Source: Ammoniphilus resinae (GTDB lineage: Bacteria > Bacillota > Bacilli > Aneurinibacillales > RAOX-1). Taken from it: a DNA stretch of 64,000 bases. Of the stretch, positions 43,376-51,759 are shown one piece after another. The first letter of the stretch is position 1; the number at the start of each line of letters is the position of its first letter. A model generated the notes under the pieces. The model was not told the origin of the DNA, made no database searches, and saw nothing but the letters and a program-made list of their open reading frames with translations. The translations under genes were made by a program, and so were the position numbers. The stretch covers positions 44,268 to 108,267 of the forward strand of contig NZ_JAGGKT010000014.1 of NCBI RefSeq assembly GCF_017873965.1. The letters are read 5' to 3'.

Positions 43376-43843
43376 ATGAAAAACTTCTATCTAACGAAGG
43401 AAAAAATAGAAATACAGCCGTTGATCGATCTAGTTACGGATCGGAATGCCGGGGCTATTTGTACCTTTATCGGAACGGTTAGAGAAATGACAAAAGGAAA
43501 AAAGACGCTTTATCTTGAATATCAGGCATATATAGAAATGGCTGAAAAGAAGTTGCAACAGATCGGGGAGGAAATTAAAGCGGATCATCTGGATGCTGAT
43601 GTCGCGATCGCACACCGAATTGGACGATTGGATATTTCCGATGTCGCGGTGGCCATTGCTGTGTCTACCCCACATCGAGCCGCATCTTTTGAAGCTTGTC
43701 GTTATGCGATAGAACGAATCAAGGAAATTGTTCCCATTTGGAAACAGGAAAACTGGGAGGATGGTCAGCAATGGGTTGGCGACCAGAAAGAACAAATTGC
43801 TTATCCTTCAGGAAAACCGGAACTGGGAGGGGATAAAAAATGA
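43376..43843 (+). CDS. moaE: Molybdopterin synthase catalytic subunit MoaE
   Basis: A 155-residue protein with the MoaE core: GAICTFIGTVREMTKGKKTLYLEYQAY, AHRIGRLDISDVAVAIAVS, HRAASFEACRYAIERIKEIVPIWKQE and the conserved Lys there. It transfers two sulfurs from MoaD thiocarboxylate to cyclic pyranopterin monophosphate. Its stop overlaps the moaD start by 4 bases (ATGA), so the pair is coupled. Good GTGGGAGG site upstream. Confidence 0.95.
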   Translation: MKNFYLTKEKIEIQPLIDLVTDRNAGAICTFIGTVREMTKGKKTLYLEYQAYIEMAEKKLQQIGEEIKADHLDADVAIAHRIGRLDISDVAVAIAVSTPHRAASFEACRYAIERIKEIVPIWKQENWEDGQQWVGDQKEQIAYPSGKPELGGDKK

Positions 43844-44088
43844 ATATTGACGTGCTTTTATTTGCCGGGTTAGCGGAAAATGCCGGGGATTCAAAGATTT
43901 CTTTATCTTTTGCTGATGAACAGGTAAATGTACAAGCAGTTAGGAATGAACTGAAGAACCTTCTGCCGAATATGGAAGATTTGATTGAAAAAAGTATGGT
44001 AGCAGTGAACCAGGAATATGCTACAAATGATGTGATCTTATCTGTTGGTGACGAAATTGCCTTGATCCCGCCAGTAAGTGGGGGATGA
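43840..44088 (+). CDS. moaD: Molybdopterin synthase sulfur carrier subunit MoaD
   Basis: An 82-residue beta-grasp protein ending in PPVSGG, the C-terminal Gly-Gly that is adenylated and thiocarboxylated. Also seen: LLFAGLAENAG at the start and VILSVGDEIALIPPVSGG at the end. It overlaps moaE by 4 bases. Last gene of the tatC-mobB-moaE-moaD unit. Confidence 0.95.
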   Translation: MNIDVLLFAGLAENAGDSKISLSFADEQVNVQAVRNELKNLLPNMEDLIEKSMVAVNQEYATNDVILSVGDEIALIPPVSGG

Positions 44089-44191
44089 TCCGCAAATTCG
44101 CGCGTTCGCGTTGATTTATGATCGGTATATCCTTGCCGTCTTTTTCCAACAATAGAGGAAGAGGTTTAATAATAGGCAAGGAGTTGGAATC

Positions 44192-45148
44192 ATGAGCGAT
44201 ATTCAAATTCAACCAGAACTTCGTACAGCTGGGGGAGAAGCACTCTCCATTCATCGCGATGGTGAATGGATTGGAGATGTTTATCTCATTTATAGGGAGA
44301 GCGATTGGCTAACTGGAACCATCCATCTTGATGAAGAATATGTGGATGAAGAGGAAATAGAGGAGATCGCCAGTGAAATTCAACCCTATATTACCAATCT
44401 CTCCTTTGCATTAAATATTGTTGATTATGCCATACATTTATACCATGGACAATATTCCCTTTTAGAGGATTACTTTGACGAAGGTTTGGATGACGATGAG
44501 ATCGAGATACTCGTCGAGGATGAAAAAGAATATGAACGATGGATTGTAGGGCAAGGAGAGCAGGGAATCGAATATCAAATTTACGACGAAGAAAAAAACC
44601 TCGTTGCGGAAGCGGTTGTTGATATTCAAGGGACTCGGATCGTGGGAGAAATCAATTTTTCGGAAGATCCTTCCGAAGAAGAAATGGAGAATATTGAAGC
44701 TCTCCTCCTTAAGGATTATGATCATGAACTCATTGATCAATATAATTTCACCTATTTCATAAACGGTACGGAATACCAGGAAGTAGAAATCGAAACAGAC
44801 GTAGACGAAATTCCGATAGAGGAAGTTCAGTTACTGGAGCGAATTGGGCTTGAAAGTGATGATGAAGTTGAGGAGAACGAAAAGGTAGAGGTCGTCTACG
44901 ACCTCGTTGACCCGCAGGATCATCAATTGGCAGAGGCTACCTTTATTTATTCCGAAGATGGGGTCGATATTAACGTAGAACTGATGATTAAACCGACAGA
45001 AGATACAACCTACCATCTCATGCAACAAGTGTTTAAAGAAGCCTTGACCGCTCCGATCGAATGGGTGAATATCCGGATGTACCACAATGGGAAAGTAGTG
45101 GATGGATTCCATTTTGAACGAGGAAAGGAAATGTCACCGTTCAAGTAA
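44192..45148 (+). CDS. Very acidic protein with three internal repeats
   Basis: A 318-residue, strongly acidic cytoplasmic protein. It holds three related modules: residues ~20-70 (DGEWIGDVYLIYRESDWLTGTI...EEIASEIQPYI), ~130-180 (EKNLVAEAVVDIQGTRIVGEI...IEALLLKDY) and ~240-290 (QDHQLAEATFIYSEDGVDINVEL...LMQQVFKEAL). Each reads as a beta hairpin or sheet followed by an acidic helix. It has no cysteine in a metal motif and no signal peptide. A GCAAGGAG site precedes the ATG and a strong terminator follows, so it is a single-gene unit. I recognise no family; function unknown. Confidence 0.75.
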   Translation: MSDIQIQPELRTAGGEALSIHRDGEWIGDVYLIYRESDWLTGTIHLDEEYVDEEEIEEIASEIQPYITNLSFALNIVDYAIHLYHGQYSLLEDYFDEGLDDDEIEILVEDEKEYERWIVGQGEQGIEYQIYDEEKNLVAEAVVDIQGTRIVGEINFSEDPSEEEMENIEALLLKDYDHELIDQYNFTYFINGTEYQEVEIETDVDEIPIEEVQLLERIGLESDDEVEENEKVEVVYDLVDPQDHQLAEATFIYSEDGVDINVELMIKPTEDTTYHLMQQVFKEALTAPIEWVNIRMYHNGKVVDGFHFERGKEMSPFK

Positions 45149-45152
45149 AATC

Positions 45153-45193
45153 AAGAAAAGTCCTTCATCTAGGTTGTGAAGGACTTTTCTTAT
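45153..45193. terminator. Bidirectional terminator
   Basis: A perfect 14-bp stem (AAGAAAAGTCCTTC with GAAGGACTTTTCTT) with an 11-base loop, between convergent genes. Confidence 0.85.
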
Positions 45194-45221
45194 AGATTTT
45201 GTGAGGAATTTGTCCCTCATC

Positions 45222-45926
45222 CTACAAATTTTCAATATCAATACTGATAATCCCATCAATATCCCGAATATCGTGGTAAACGTCTGCTGTAAACCTTTTT
45301 TCGTTGACGGTAATAATCAAATTGACGCGATGAGTTTCCTTTTTTTCAGGCTCGTGCCCTAAGTCTCGGATACGGATATTTTTTATCTTAATACCCTTTG
45401 CCTTGATCTGGTCCATGACTTCGATAATCCGGTTATCGGCCTTTTCCATAATTAAATCAAGTCGTATTTCCTTTTCGCTCAAGGCTTTTGGGCCAATAAT
45501 CTTGAGGATACGAGGCAAGAGTTCAACGCTAATAATAATCAATAAAAGTCCCACGCTTGCCTCAATAAAAAAGCCCGCTCCGGCTGCGATCCCTAATCCA
45601 GAAGCCGCCCAAATCATCGCTGCTGTGGTTAGCCCCATGATCACGTCGTTGCTTTTTCTTAGAATTACCCCCGCCCCAAGGAAACCTACCCCAGAGACGA
45701 TCTGCGCAGCCAAACGCATGGGATCCATTACGTGTACATAAGGTACAGCAAAGCGATCTGCCGATTCAATGGAAACAATGGTAAGAAGACAGCTGCTTAC
45801 ACAAATTACAAGGGAGGTTTTTAATCCTAACGGTTTTTTACGCAATTCCCGTTCTAAGCCGATAACCATCCCTAATACAACAGATACTGCAAGTTTGATT
45901 AAGATAATACTATTTACCATAAACAT
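45222..45926 (-). CDS. MgtC/SapB-family membrane protein
   Basis: About 234 residues. The hydrophobic N-terminal MgtC domain has four to five segments with GMVIGLERELRKKPLGLKTSLVICVSSCLLT in parts and QIVSGVGFLGAGVILR, both hallmarks of the family. The C-terminal 90 residues form an ACT-like soluble domain (IRIRDLGHEPEKKETHRVNLIITV). MgtC proteins help growth in low Mg2+ and inhibit the ATP synthase in Salmonella; those of bacilli are less studied. ATG 45926 is 12 bases from GAAAGG; the TTG at 45938 abuts it. Confidence 0.9.
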   Translation of the reverse strand: MFMVNSIILIKLAVSVVLGMVIGLERELRKKPLGLKTSLVICVSSCLLTIVSIESADRFAVPYVHVMDPMRLAAQIVSGVGFLGAGVILRKSNDVIMGLTTAAMIWAASGLGIAAGAGFFIEASVGLLLIIISVELLPRILKIIGPKALSEKEIRLDLIMEKADNRIIEVMDQIKAKGIKIKNIRIRDLGHEPEKKETHRVNLIITVNEKRFTADVYHDIRDIDGIISIDIENL

Positions 45927-46082
45927 GAAGACATTCAACCTTTCACAGTGAACGTTTCTTACTTGATCGGATTATAGCATATATACTAAGTTCTAAAATA
46001 GTCCCTAAATCTTATGCCGTATGACGGATTGTTGCTGTTAAGAAGGAAATACTATGCAAAAGATCACTTCAGATGGGATTTC

Positions 46083-46110
46083 TTGCTTTCACTGGGAATT
46101 AAGGTACAAT
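46083..46110 (+). promoter_or_regulatory. Promoter of the DEAD-box helicase gene
   Basis: TTGCTT, a 16-base spacer and TACAAT about 38 bases upstream of the start codon. Confidence 0.5.
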
Positions 46111-46148
46111 AAGATGTTGTAACTAAACGGTTTAAGAAGGAGAAATAT

Positions 46149-47519
46149 ATGTCGGGTTTTACAAAATTTGGATTAAAGAAAGAACTGCTGGACGGTATCA
46201 AAGATTTATATTATACGGAGCCAACCCCTATTCAAGAACGCACAATTCCGCTAGCTTTGGAAGGGAAGGATTTGATTGGGCAGGCACAGACTGGGACAGG
46301 AAAAACGGCTGCTTTTGTTATTCCGTTGCTGCAAACAATGGAGCTTAACTCCCGCTCCATCCAGGGGTTAATCATGACACCCACAAGGGAATTGGCGATT
46401 CAAATCGGCAATGATGTGGCTGAGCTCGGAAAGCATATGGGGGTCCATGTGCTCACACTTCATGGCGGTAAGGATATTCAAGCGCAAATCAATCGATTAA
46501 AAGACCAAACCCATATTGTTGTGGGAACGCCGGGAAGAATTCTTGATCATATGAAACGGGGAACCCTCCACTTTGGAAGAATAAAAATGTTGGTATTGGA
46601 TGAAGCGGATAAAATGTTAGAAATGGGATTTCTTGAAGATGTTGAGGAAATAATTCTGCAATCGAATAAAGACCGGCAAACCTTGCTTTTTTCCGCTACG
46701 ATGAACGACCAGGTGAAGCAGCTGGCCCGACGTTTTATGTTCCAACCACCCCATATTAAAATTGAAGCAAAACAAGCCACTGCGGAAAAAACGAAACAAT
46801 ATTACTATGTAATGAACCAAAGCGATAAAATAGAAGCCTTACCATCTCTCCTTAAGGTATTGAAGCCCTATTTGGCTATTATTTTTGTCAATACACAGGA
46901 CCGGGTGGAGCATGTCACAGAGAAGCTGCAAATGCAAGGATTTGAAGCAAAGGCCCTGCATGGTGGTTTATCACAAAAGAAACGCGAACAGCTAATGGAT
47001 GAATTTCGCAATATTAAATTTCAATATCTTGTTTGCACGGATATTGCTGCGCGCGGTGTAGATGTCGAAGGGGTTACACATGTGATCAATTTTGATCTAC
47101 CGTCAGATCCTGAAAGCTATATCCATCGTGTTGGACGTACAGGTAGGGCAGGCCAAGAGGGAACCGCGATTACGTTTGTTTCCCCACGTCAAAAAGCGAT
47201 TATGCAAAAAATTGAAAAGGCGATTAAACAAACGATTGAAGAGAAAGTCCTAACAGGTGTCAAAGGATTTGTTGAGGTTCCAGGACGAGAGAAGTCAAAA
47301 AGAAAACCGACTGAAAAGGTGGAACGACGCGCCAAAACAAATGAAAACCAGACGATTGCTTCCCAAGAAAAACCGGGAAAGAAGCAAAAAGTAAAGCCTG
47401 GGTATAAGAAGAAAGCCATGTTGGAGCAAGTCCGCCAGGAGAAGAGAGAAAAGCAGAAACAAATCAGAGAGAGAATTGTGAAGGAAATCCGCTCTAGAAA
47501 AGCTAAAAGCAAAGCGTAA
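46149..47519 (+). CDS. DEAD-box RNA helicase, CshA-like
   Basis: A 456-residue ATP-dependent RNA helicase. All motifs are present: Q motif FTKFGLKKELLDGI and PTPIQE, motif I AQTGTGKT, Ia PTRELAIQ, Ib GTPGRI, II DEAD, III SAT, IV IIFVNTQ, V ARGVDVEGV, VI HRVGRTGRAG. From about residue 380 a basic tail rich in Lys, Arg and Gln likely adds RNA affinity. Close to CshA-type helicases of bacilli, which act in mRNA decay, ribosome assembly and cold growth. AAGGAG lies 6 bases from the ATG. Confidence 0.95.
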   Translation: MSGFTKFGLKKELLDGIKDLYYTEPTPIQERTIPLALEGKDLIGQAQTGTGKTAAFVIPLLQTMELNSRSIQGLIMTPTRELAIQIGNDVAELGKHMGVHVLTLHGGKDIQAQINRLKDQTHIVVGTPGRILDHMKRGTLHFGRIKMLVLDEADKMLEMGFLEDVEEIILQSNKDRQTLLFSATMNDQVKQLARRFMFQPPHIKIEAKQATAEKTKQYYYVMNQSDKIEALPSLLKVLKPYLAIIFVNTQDRVEHVTEKLQMQGFEAKALHGGLSQKKREQLMDEFRNIKFQYLVCTDIAARGVDVEGVTHVINFDLPSDPESYIHRVGRTGRAGQEGTAITFVSPRQKAIMQKIEKAIKQTIEEKVLTGVKGFVEVPGREKSKRKPTEKVERRAKTNENQTIASQEKPGKKQKVKPGYKKKAMLEQVRQEKREKQKQIRERIVKEIRSRKAKSKA

Positions 47520-47548
47520 CAGAGAGTCTCTCTCCGTTACGCTTTTTT
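47511..47548. terminator. Terminator overlapping the helicase stop codon
   Basis: AAAGCGTAAC and GTTACGCTTT form a 10-bp stem whose left arm contains the TAA stop; an inner AGAGAG-CTCTCT pair extends it, and T6 follows. Confidence 0.85.
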
Positions 47549-47553
47549 ATTTT

Positions 47554-48924
47554 CTAAAGCCACCTTAACCCCTTTGGGTAATGGTTCTTCATTTGACCGT
47601 TGGCCACCTTCCCCCAACCAAGCGGATAGCCATCCACACAGACGACCGTCCAGCCTTTTTCTGTCGAATCATTGATTAAGGATTCTCCTTTTAGGTACCG
47701 CAGAATTTGTTCACTGTCCTGGGAAAATGATTGGGATTGTCCTATTTCCCATGGCCGTAGGGCGAGTGCCAATGCGTGGCTAGGCTCGAATCTCCCTTTT
47801 TTTAAGGTGCCTAAGTGTAAACCAGGTCTGACAACCTTCAGTCTGTTTAGCTCAGGACTGTGTGGTGGCAATAAATAAAGCTGATCACCAAATTGGATAT
47901 AACCTGTTTCGGGGAACGAGGATTGAAGAAATTCCTTTTGGTATGCTTTCCATAATTGAAGTGATTCTTTTGCAATGGGAGAAGATGCTGCCTTCCGCTG
48001 GGAAATAATTTCTCCATCCTTTTTTTGCAGTTTGGCTATGAAATGCCCTTCCCCTTTGAGATGGTGCGGCCATAATCTGACGGTATGCTGGAGATCATCC
48101 CTGTTGTTTCCCCATTGCGGATTTCCGGAAGACATACCGTGCTCCTTTTCAATTCCAAGCAGTTCAAATTCAGGCTGCCTCTTCAAAAATTGGGCAATCG
48201 ACGACTCGTTCTCATTAGGGGAAAAGGTACAGGTTGAGTACACCAGTACGCCTCCCGGCTTTAGCATTTGTGCTGCATCATCCAAGATTTCAGCTTGGAC
48301 GTCAGCACATTCCTGTACTTTTTGCGTTGACCAATCAGTACAAGCTTCCGCTAATTTCCGAAACATTCCTTCACCGGAACAAGGTGCATCGACCAGGATC
48401 CGATCGAAGAATGCGGGGAAACGCTCCGCCAGACGTGCAGGGGTTTCGTTCGTAACGAGTGTATTTTTAATTCCGCAGCGCTCGATATTTTCGGAAAGAG
48501 ATTTGACCCGATTCCCATAGATTTCATTGGCGATTAGTAATCCTTCTCCTTGCAGATAGGCAGCAATCTGTGTTGATTTGCCTCCGGGTGCTGCACAGAG
48601 GTCTAGCACTTTTTCACCCGGTTCAGGCTGCAAAACCTCCACAACCGACATGGCACTGGGCTCCTGGATATAATATAAACCCGCTGCATGATAGGGATGT
48701 TTTCCTGGTCGATTCTGTTCAGTATAATAGAAACCAGATGGGCACCATGGAATTGGTTCTAACGAAAAGGAAGTTTGTGATAAAAACTGCTCCACACTCA
48801 ATTTTAATGTATTTACGCGGAGGCCTTGATAGGCGGTCTCCTGGTACGACTGCTCGAATTCCGGAAACTCTGAATCCAGCATGTTTTTCATGCGTTCTAA
48901 AAACATTTCAGGTATTTTGTTCAT
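47554..48924 (-). CDS. rRNA (cytosine-C5)-methyltransferase, RsmF/NOP2 family
   Basis: About 456 residues. The SAM-binding core carries VLDLCAAPGGKSTQIAAYL near residue 110, the catalytic cysteine in DAPCSGEGMFRK near 190, and the second cysteine in YSTCTFSPNENE near 240. The C-terminal 160 residues are the RsmF-type extension, ending with the WGKVANGQMKNHYPKGLRWL domain seen in this group. It methylates C5 of specific cytosines in rRNA, in E. coli C1407 of 16S rRNA. ATG 48924 follows GAGGTG at good spacing. Confidence 0.92.
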   Translation of the reverse strand: MNKIPEMFLERMKNMLDSEFPEFEQSYQETAYQGLRVNTLKLSVEQFLSQTSFSLEPIPWCPSGFYYTEQNRPGKHPYHAAGLYYIQEPSAMSVVEVLQPEPGEKVLDLCAAPGGKSTQIAAYLQGEGLLIANEIYGNRVKSLSENIERCGIKNTLVTNETPARLAERFPAFFDRILVDAPCSGEGMFRKLAEACTDWSTQKVQECADVQAEILDDAAQMLKPGGVLVYSTCTFSPNENESSIAQFLKRQPEFELLGIEKEHGMSSGNPQWGNNRDDLQHTVRLWPHHLKGEGHFIAKLQKKDGEIISQRKAASSPIAKESLQLWKAYQKEFLQSSFPETGYIQFGDQLYLLPPHSPELNRLKVVRPGLHLGTLKKGRFEPSHALALALRPWEIGQSQSFSQDSEQILRYLKGESLINDSTEKGWTVVCVDGYPLGWGKVANGQMKNHYPKGLRWL

Positions 48925-49070
48925 TCCTTGCACCTCTACTAAGAATTAACAATATTTTACCCTTGAAAGACGATTGTTAGAAGCCTCAAAATAGAAGGAG
49001 GATGAAAAAGGGAAACCAGTGATAAAGGTAGAATAAAAAACATAGGGTTAGATGGAAAGTAGGTGAATGG

Positions 49071-49832
49071 GTGGAGGTTCTATCACGAGTTGAAAAAAAT
49101 AGGCAGATGAAACATTCAGAGCCGGGAATTGTGGAAGGAATCCCCTGGATGATTCTTTATATCGCCGTTGTTTACGCGATGCTTAACTACCTACGAATTC
49201 CCACGGAGATTCGTTTTTTGCAAACCATGGAGATCAGTTTGTTTTTTAGTTGTATTTTATTTTTAGACCTTTATTTGTTAGCCTTTGCTTTTATCACCGG
49301 AAAATCAACCCATGATATAAACAAGGTTGCCCAAGCTAAAATATTCATCATCTTCCTTTGGGTTATTTGCCTGATTTATCACTTTGCACTTTGGATTTTG
49401 ATACAGGCTGGCTTATCCCAGGTTTATTTCTACTTTGGACTAGCTCTAACCCTGGGCGCTCTGATGATGACCTTAAGTCATTTTACTTCTTACTTTTACT
49501 TTGTGAAACGAAATTCGTTCTATTTGGCAAAAGGAAGAATAGTGGAAAATCGAAAAGAAGCCTATGAAAACTTGAAACAGATTTTATATATGTATCACCT
49601 TGTTCAAGACGTATCCTACAAAAGTCCAGAAGTTAAGCAAATGCTGCGCTGGAATCACTTTGATACAAGGCTGGAGCATTTTATTTCCGAGGTAGGCGTT
49701 TTTGTTCAGGAAACTTCCTTTACACAAGAGGATTTGGACAAGCTTACAGAAATCAAGGCCTGGGTAGAGAATTTGGTGATGATTATTGGACAGCATCCTT
49801 TGCATAAGGATCTTATGAAACAAATGATTTGA
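49071..49832 (+). CDS. Membrane protein of unknown function
   Basis: A 253-residue protein with four hydrophobic segments (about residues 25-42, 53-77, 88-113 and 117-140), followed by a soluble, helical C-terminal domain of about 100 residues (FVKRNSFYLAKGRIVENRKEAYENLKQIL, then TRLEHFISEVGVFVQET). GTG 49071 follows AGGTGA; an ATG 36 bases later is the alternative. No conserved motif that I recognise. It stands between the rRNA methyltransferase and larB but has separate flanks. Confidence 0.65.
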   Translation: MEVLSRVEKNRQMKHSEPGIVEGIPWMILYIAVVYAMLNYLRIPTEIRFLQTMEISLFFSCILFLDLYLLAFAFITGKSTHDINKVAQAKIFIIFLWVICLIYHFALWILIQAGLSQVYFYFGLALTLGALMMTLSHFTSYFYFVKRNSFYLAKGRIVENRKEAYENLKQILYMYHLVQDVSYKSPEVKQMLRWNHFDTRLEHFISEVGVFVQETSFTQEDLDKLTEIKAWVENLVMIIGQHPLHKDLMKQMI

Positions 49833-49962
49833 TGGAAGGTCCCTTTGTCGTTTTTGCGATGGGGGATTTTTTTGCTTTGTAAAGATTTTAAGGGGAAAAT
49901 GAAGTATAGTAAAATAATGAGAGAATAGCAGCTATGAAATGAAAACGAAAAAGGAGCTTATT

Positions 49963-50718
49963 ATGGGAGTGAATGTTGAACAAATATTGGAAATGGTTCG
50001 GAGCGGTTCCATCAGTGTGGCCGAAGCCGCGGAAAAGCTTAAAGGATATGAAGAAATGGGCTATGCGAAATTGGATCACCGCAGACAAAAACGAAAGGGT
50101 TTTCCTGAAGTTATTTTTGGCGAAGGGAAAACGGTGGACCAATTATACGAGATTTTTCTTCGGTTAAAAGAAAAGAATGATACCGTCCTTGCGACAAGGG
50201 TCGATGCAGAAAAAGCGGACAGAGTCCAGCAAACCGTTGCAGATGTGCAATACAATCGCGATGCGCGGACACTTCTTTGGAAAAGGCAGGAGGGTCCTCG
50301 GTACCCGGGGTATGTTGCCATTGTTTGTGCTGGTACTTCCGATTTCCCTGTGGCAGAAGAGGCGGCAGTAACTGCTGAAGCCTTCGGCTGCAATACAGAG
50401 CGTATTTATGACGTTGGCGTTGCCGGGATCCACAGACTGTTTGATCAGCTTGATAAAATCCAGCAGGCAGATGTTGTCGTAGTTGCCGCCGGAATGGAAG
50501 GGGCATTGGCCAGTGTTGTGGGGGGACTTGTTTCACGACCGATCATCGCGATTCCAACGAGTATTGGATATGGGGCTAATTTCGGCGGGCTTTCCGCACT
50601 ACTAACCATGCTGAATTCATGCTCAACAGGTGTTTCTGTTGTTAACATTGATAACGGTTTCGGAGCAGGTTATAGTGCTGGGGTTATTATTAAAAACAAA
50701 TATGAAAAGGGGATCTAG
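49963..50718 (+). CDS. larB: Nickel-pincer cofactor biosynthesis protein LarB
   Basis: About 251 residues. The N-terminal 115 residues carry the LarB-specific part (VEQILEMVRSGSISVAEAAEKL, LDHRRQKRKGFPEVIFGEGKT, conserved), and the C-terminal half is a PurE-like AIR-carboxylase domain (VCAGTSDFPVAEEAAVTAEAFG, then GYGANFGGLSALLTMLNSC). LarB carboxylates and hydrolyses nicotinic acid adenine dinucleotide to pyridinium-3,5-biscarboxylic acid mononucleotide, the first step towards the LarA cofactor. ATG 49963 has an AAAGGAG site. larC follows by 2 bases. A LarA-superfamily gene lies 40 kb away in this window; LarE is not seen. Confidence 0.92.
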   Translation: MGVNVEQILEMVRSGSISVAEAAEKLKGYEEMGYAKLDHRRQKRKGFPEVIFGEGKTVDQLYEIFLRLKEKNDTVLATRVDAEKADRVQQTVADVQYNRDARTLLWKRQEGPRYPGYVAIVCAGTSDFPVAEEAAVTAEAFGCNTERIYDVGVAGIHRLFDQLDKIQQADVVVVAAGMEGALASVVGGLVSRPIIAIPTSIGYGANFGGLSALLTMLNSCSTGVSVVNIDNGFGAGYSAGVIIKNKYEKGI

Positions 50719-50720
50719 CA

Positions 50721-51695
50721 GTGAGAGTTCTCTATTTTGACTGTTTTTCCGGGATCAGTGGGGATATGACATTGGGAGCTTTGGTTGACGCCGGAGCCAA
50801 TCCAAAGAAAATTGAAAAAGGGTTAGAGCAATTGCTCGGTCAACGCGTGCAACTTACTTTTGAACCAGTGGTGAAAAAGGGAGTTTCCGCGAAGAAATTA
50901 CGAATTTATATTGGGGATCAGGAAGTTGTGGACGGACAGGCACATGGGCATAGTCATGGTGAGGGGCATAGCCACAGTCATGAACATGGTCATGGTGAGG
51001 GGCATAGCCACAGTCATGAACATGGTCATGGGGAAGGGCATAGCCACAGTCATGAGCATAGTCATGGTGAAGGGCATAGCCATGATCATGAGCATAGTCA
51101 TGGTGAAGGGCATAGCCATGATCATGAGCATAGTCATGGTGAAGGGCATAGCCACGACCATAGTCACAGTCATGGACATGAGCATCGCCATTATAGTGAC
51201 ATTGTGAGAATGATTGAAAAGGCGGAATTCTCTCCTTACATAGAAAAAAAATCCTTAGCCATTTTTAAAGAAATTGGCTTGGCAGAATCGAAGATTCATA
51301 ATATCCCATTGGATCATGTTCATTTTCATGAAGTCGGGGCATTGGATTCGATCGTTGATATCGTTGGAGCATGCCTTGCCCTTGAAGATCTAGAGATTGA
51401 GCGGATTTTTGCTTCAGCTGTAGCTGTTGGAAATGGGTACATAAAATGTGATCACGGAATCTACCCCATTCCAGCCCCGGCTACATTGGAAATGATGAAA
51501 GATATTCCGATTCGCTATACAGAGGAAAAAGGGGAATTAACAACTCCAACAGGTGCTGGTATTCTGGCAGCTTTGGTCGACCAATTTTGCCCTATGCCCC
51601 CTTTTACAGTGAAACAAATCGGCTATGGTGCAGGGAGTAAGGATTTAGCTCAGCAGCCTAATGTTTTGCGGGTAGTCATTGGGGAGATGGAATAA
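50721..51695 (+). CDS. larC: Truncated LarC (N-terminal domain) with His-rich repeat insertion
   Basis: A 324-residue protein with the LarC opening (MRVLYFDCFSGISGDMTLGAL) and middle (LDHVHFHEVGALDSIVDIVG, IPIPAPATLEMM-type stretch, TPTGAGILAAL). It stops at QPNVLRVVIGEME, where full-length LarC proteins of about 400 residues continue into a C-terminal CTP-binding domain needed for nickel insertion. No continuation is found in any frame downstream; the 52-bp repeat array begins within 70 bases. Residues 75-157 are a His/Gly/Ser/Glu-rich metal-binding stretch built of six 12-residue repeats. The His-rich stretch is typical of LarC, but this one is long. In L. plantarum LarC1/LarC2 are joined by frameshift; here LarC2 is missing locally. 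Confidence 0.85.
   Translation: MRVLYFDCFSGISGDMTLGALVDAGANPKKIEKGLEQLLGQRVQLTFEPVVKKGVSAKKLRIYIGDQEVVDGQAHGHSHGEGHSHSHEHGHGEGHSHSHEHGHGEGHSHSHEHSHGEGHSHDHEHSHGEGHSHDHEHSHGEGHSHDHSHSHGHEHRHYSDIVRMIEKAEFSPYIEKKSLAIFKEIGLAESKIHNIPLDHVHFHEVGALDSIVDIVGACLALEDLEIERIFASAVAVGNGYIKCDHGIYPIPAPATLEMMKDIPIRYTEEKGELTTPTGAGILAALVDQFCPMPPFTVKQIGYGAGSKDLAQQPNVLRVVIGEME
50955..51170 (+). repeat. Six tandem 36-bp repeats inside larC
   Basis: Each unit encodes HGEGHSHxHEHx (units start at residues 79, 91, 103, 115, 127 and 139). The first three units are nearly identical in DNA and the next three share a second variant, which shows recent in-frame expansion. The histidines could store or chelate nickel. Confidence 0.85.
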
Positions 51696-51759
51696 TAGTT
51701 TAGAGCAGGTAAAGGGAAGGATTAATGGCTTCCACGCTCATTGACTTCCACTGAAGAAG

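Noticed and set aside
50898..51207. Long frames opposite and out of frame over the His-rich part of larC
   Set aside because: They are low-complexity (Met/Thr-rich or Met/Ile/Val-rich) shadows of the 36-bp repeats.
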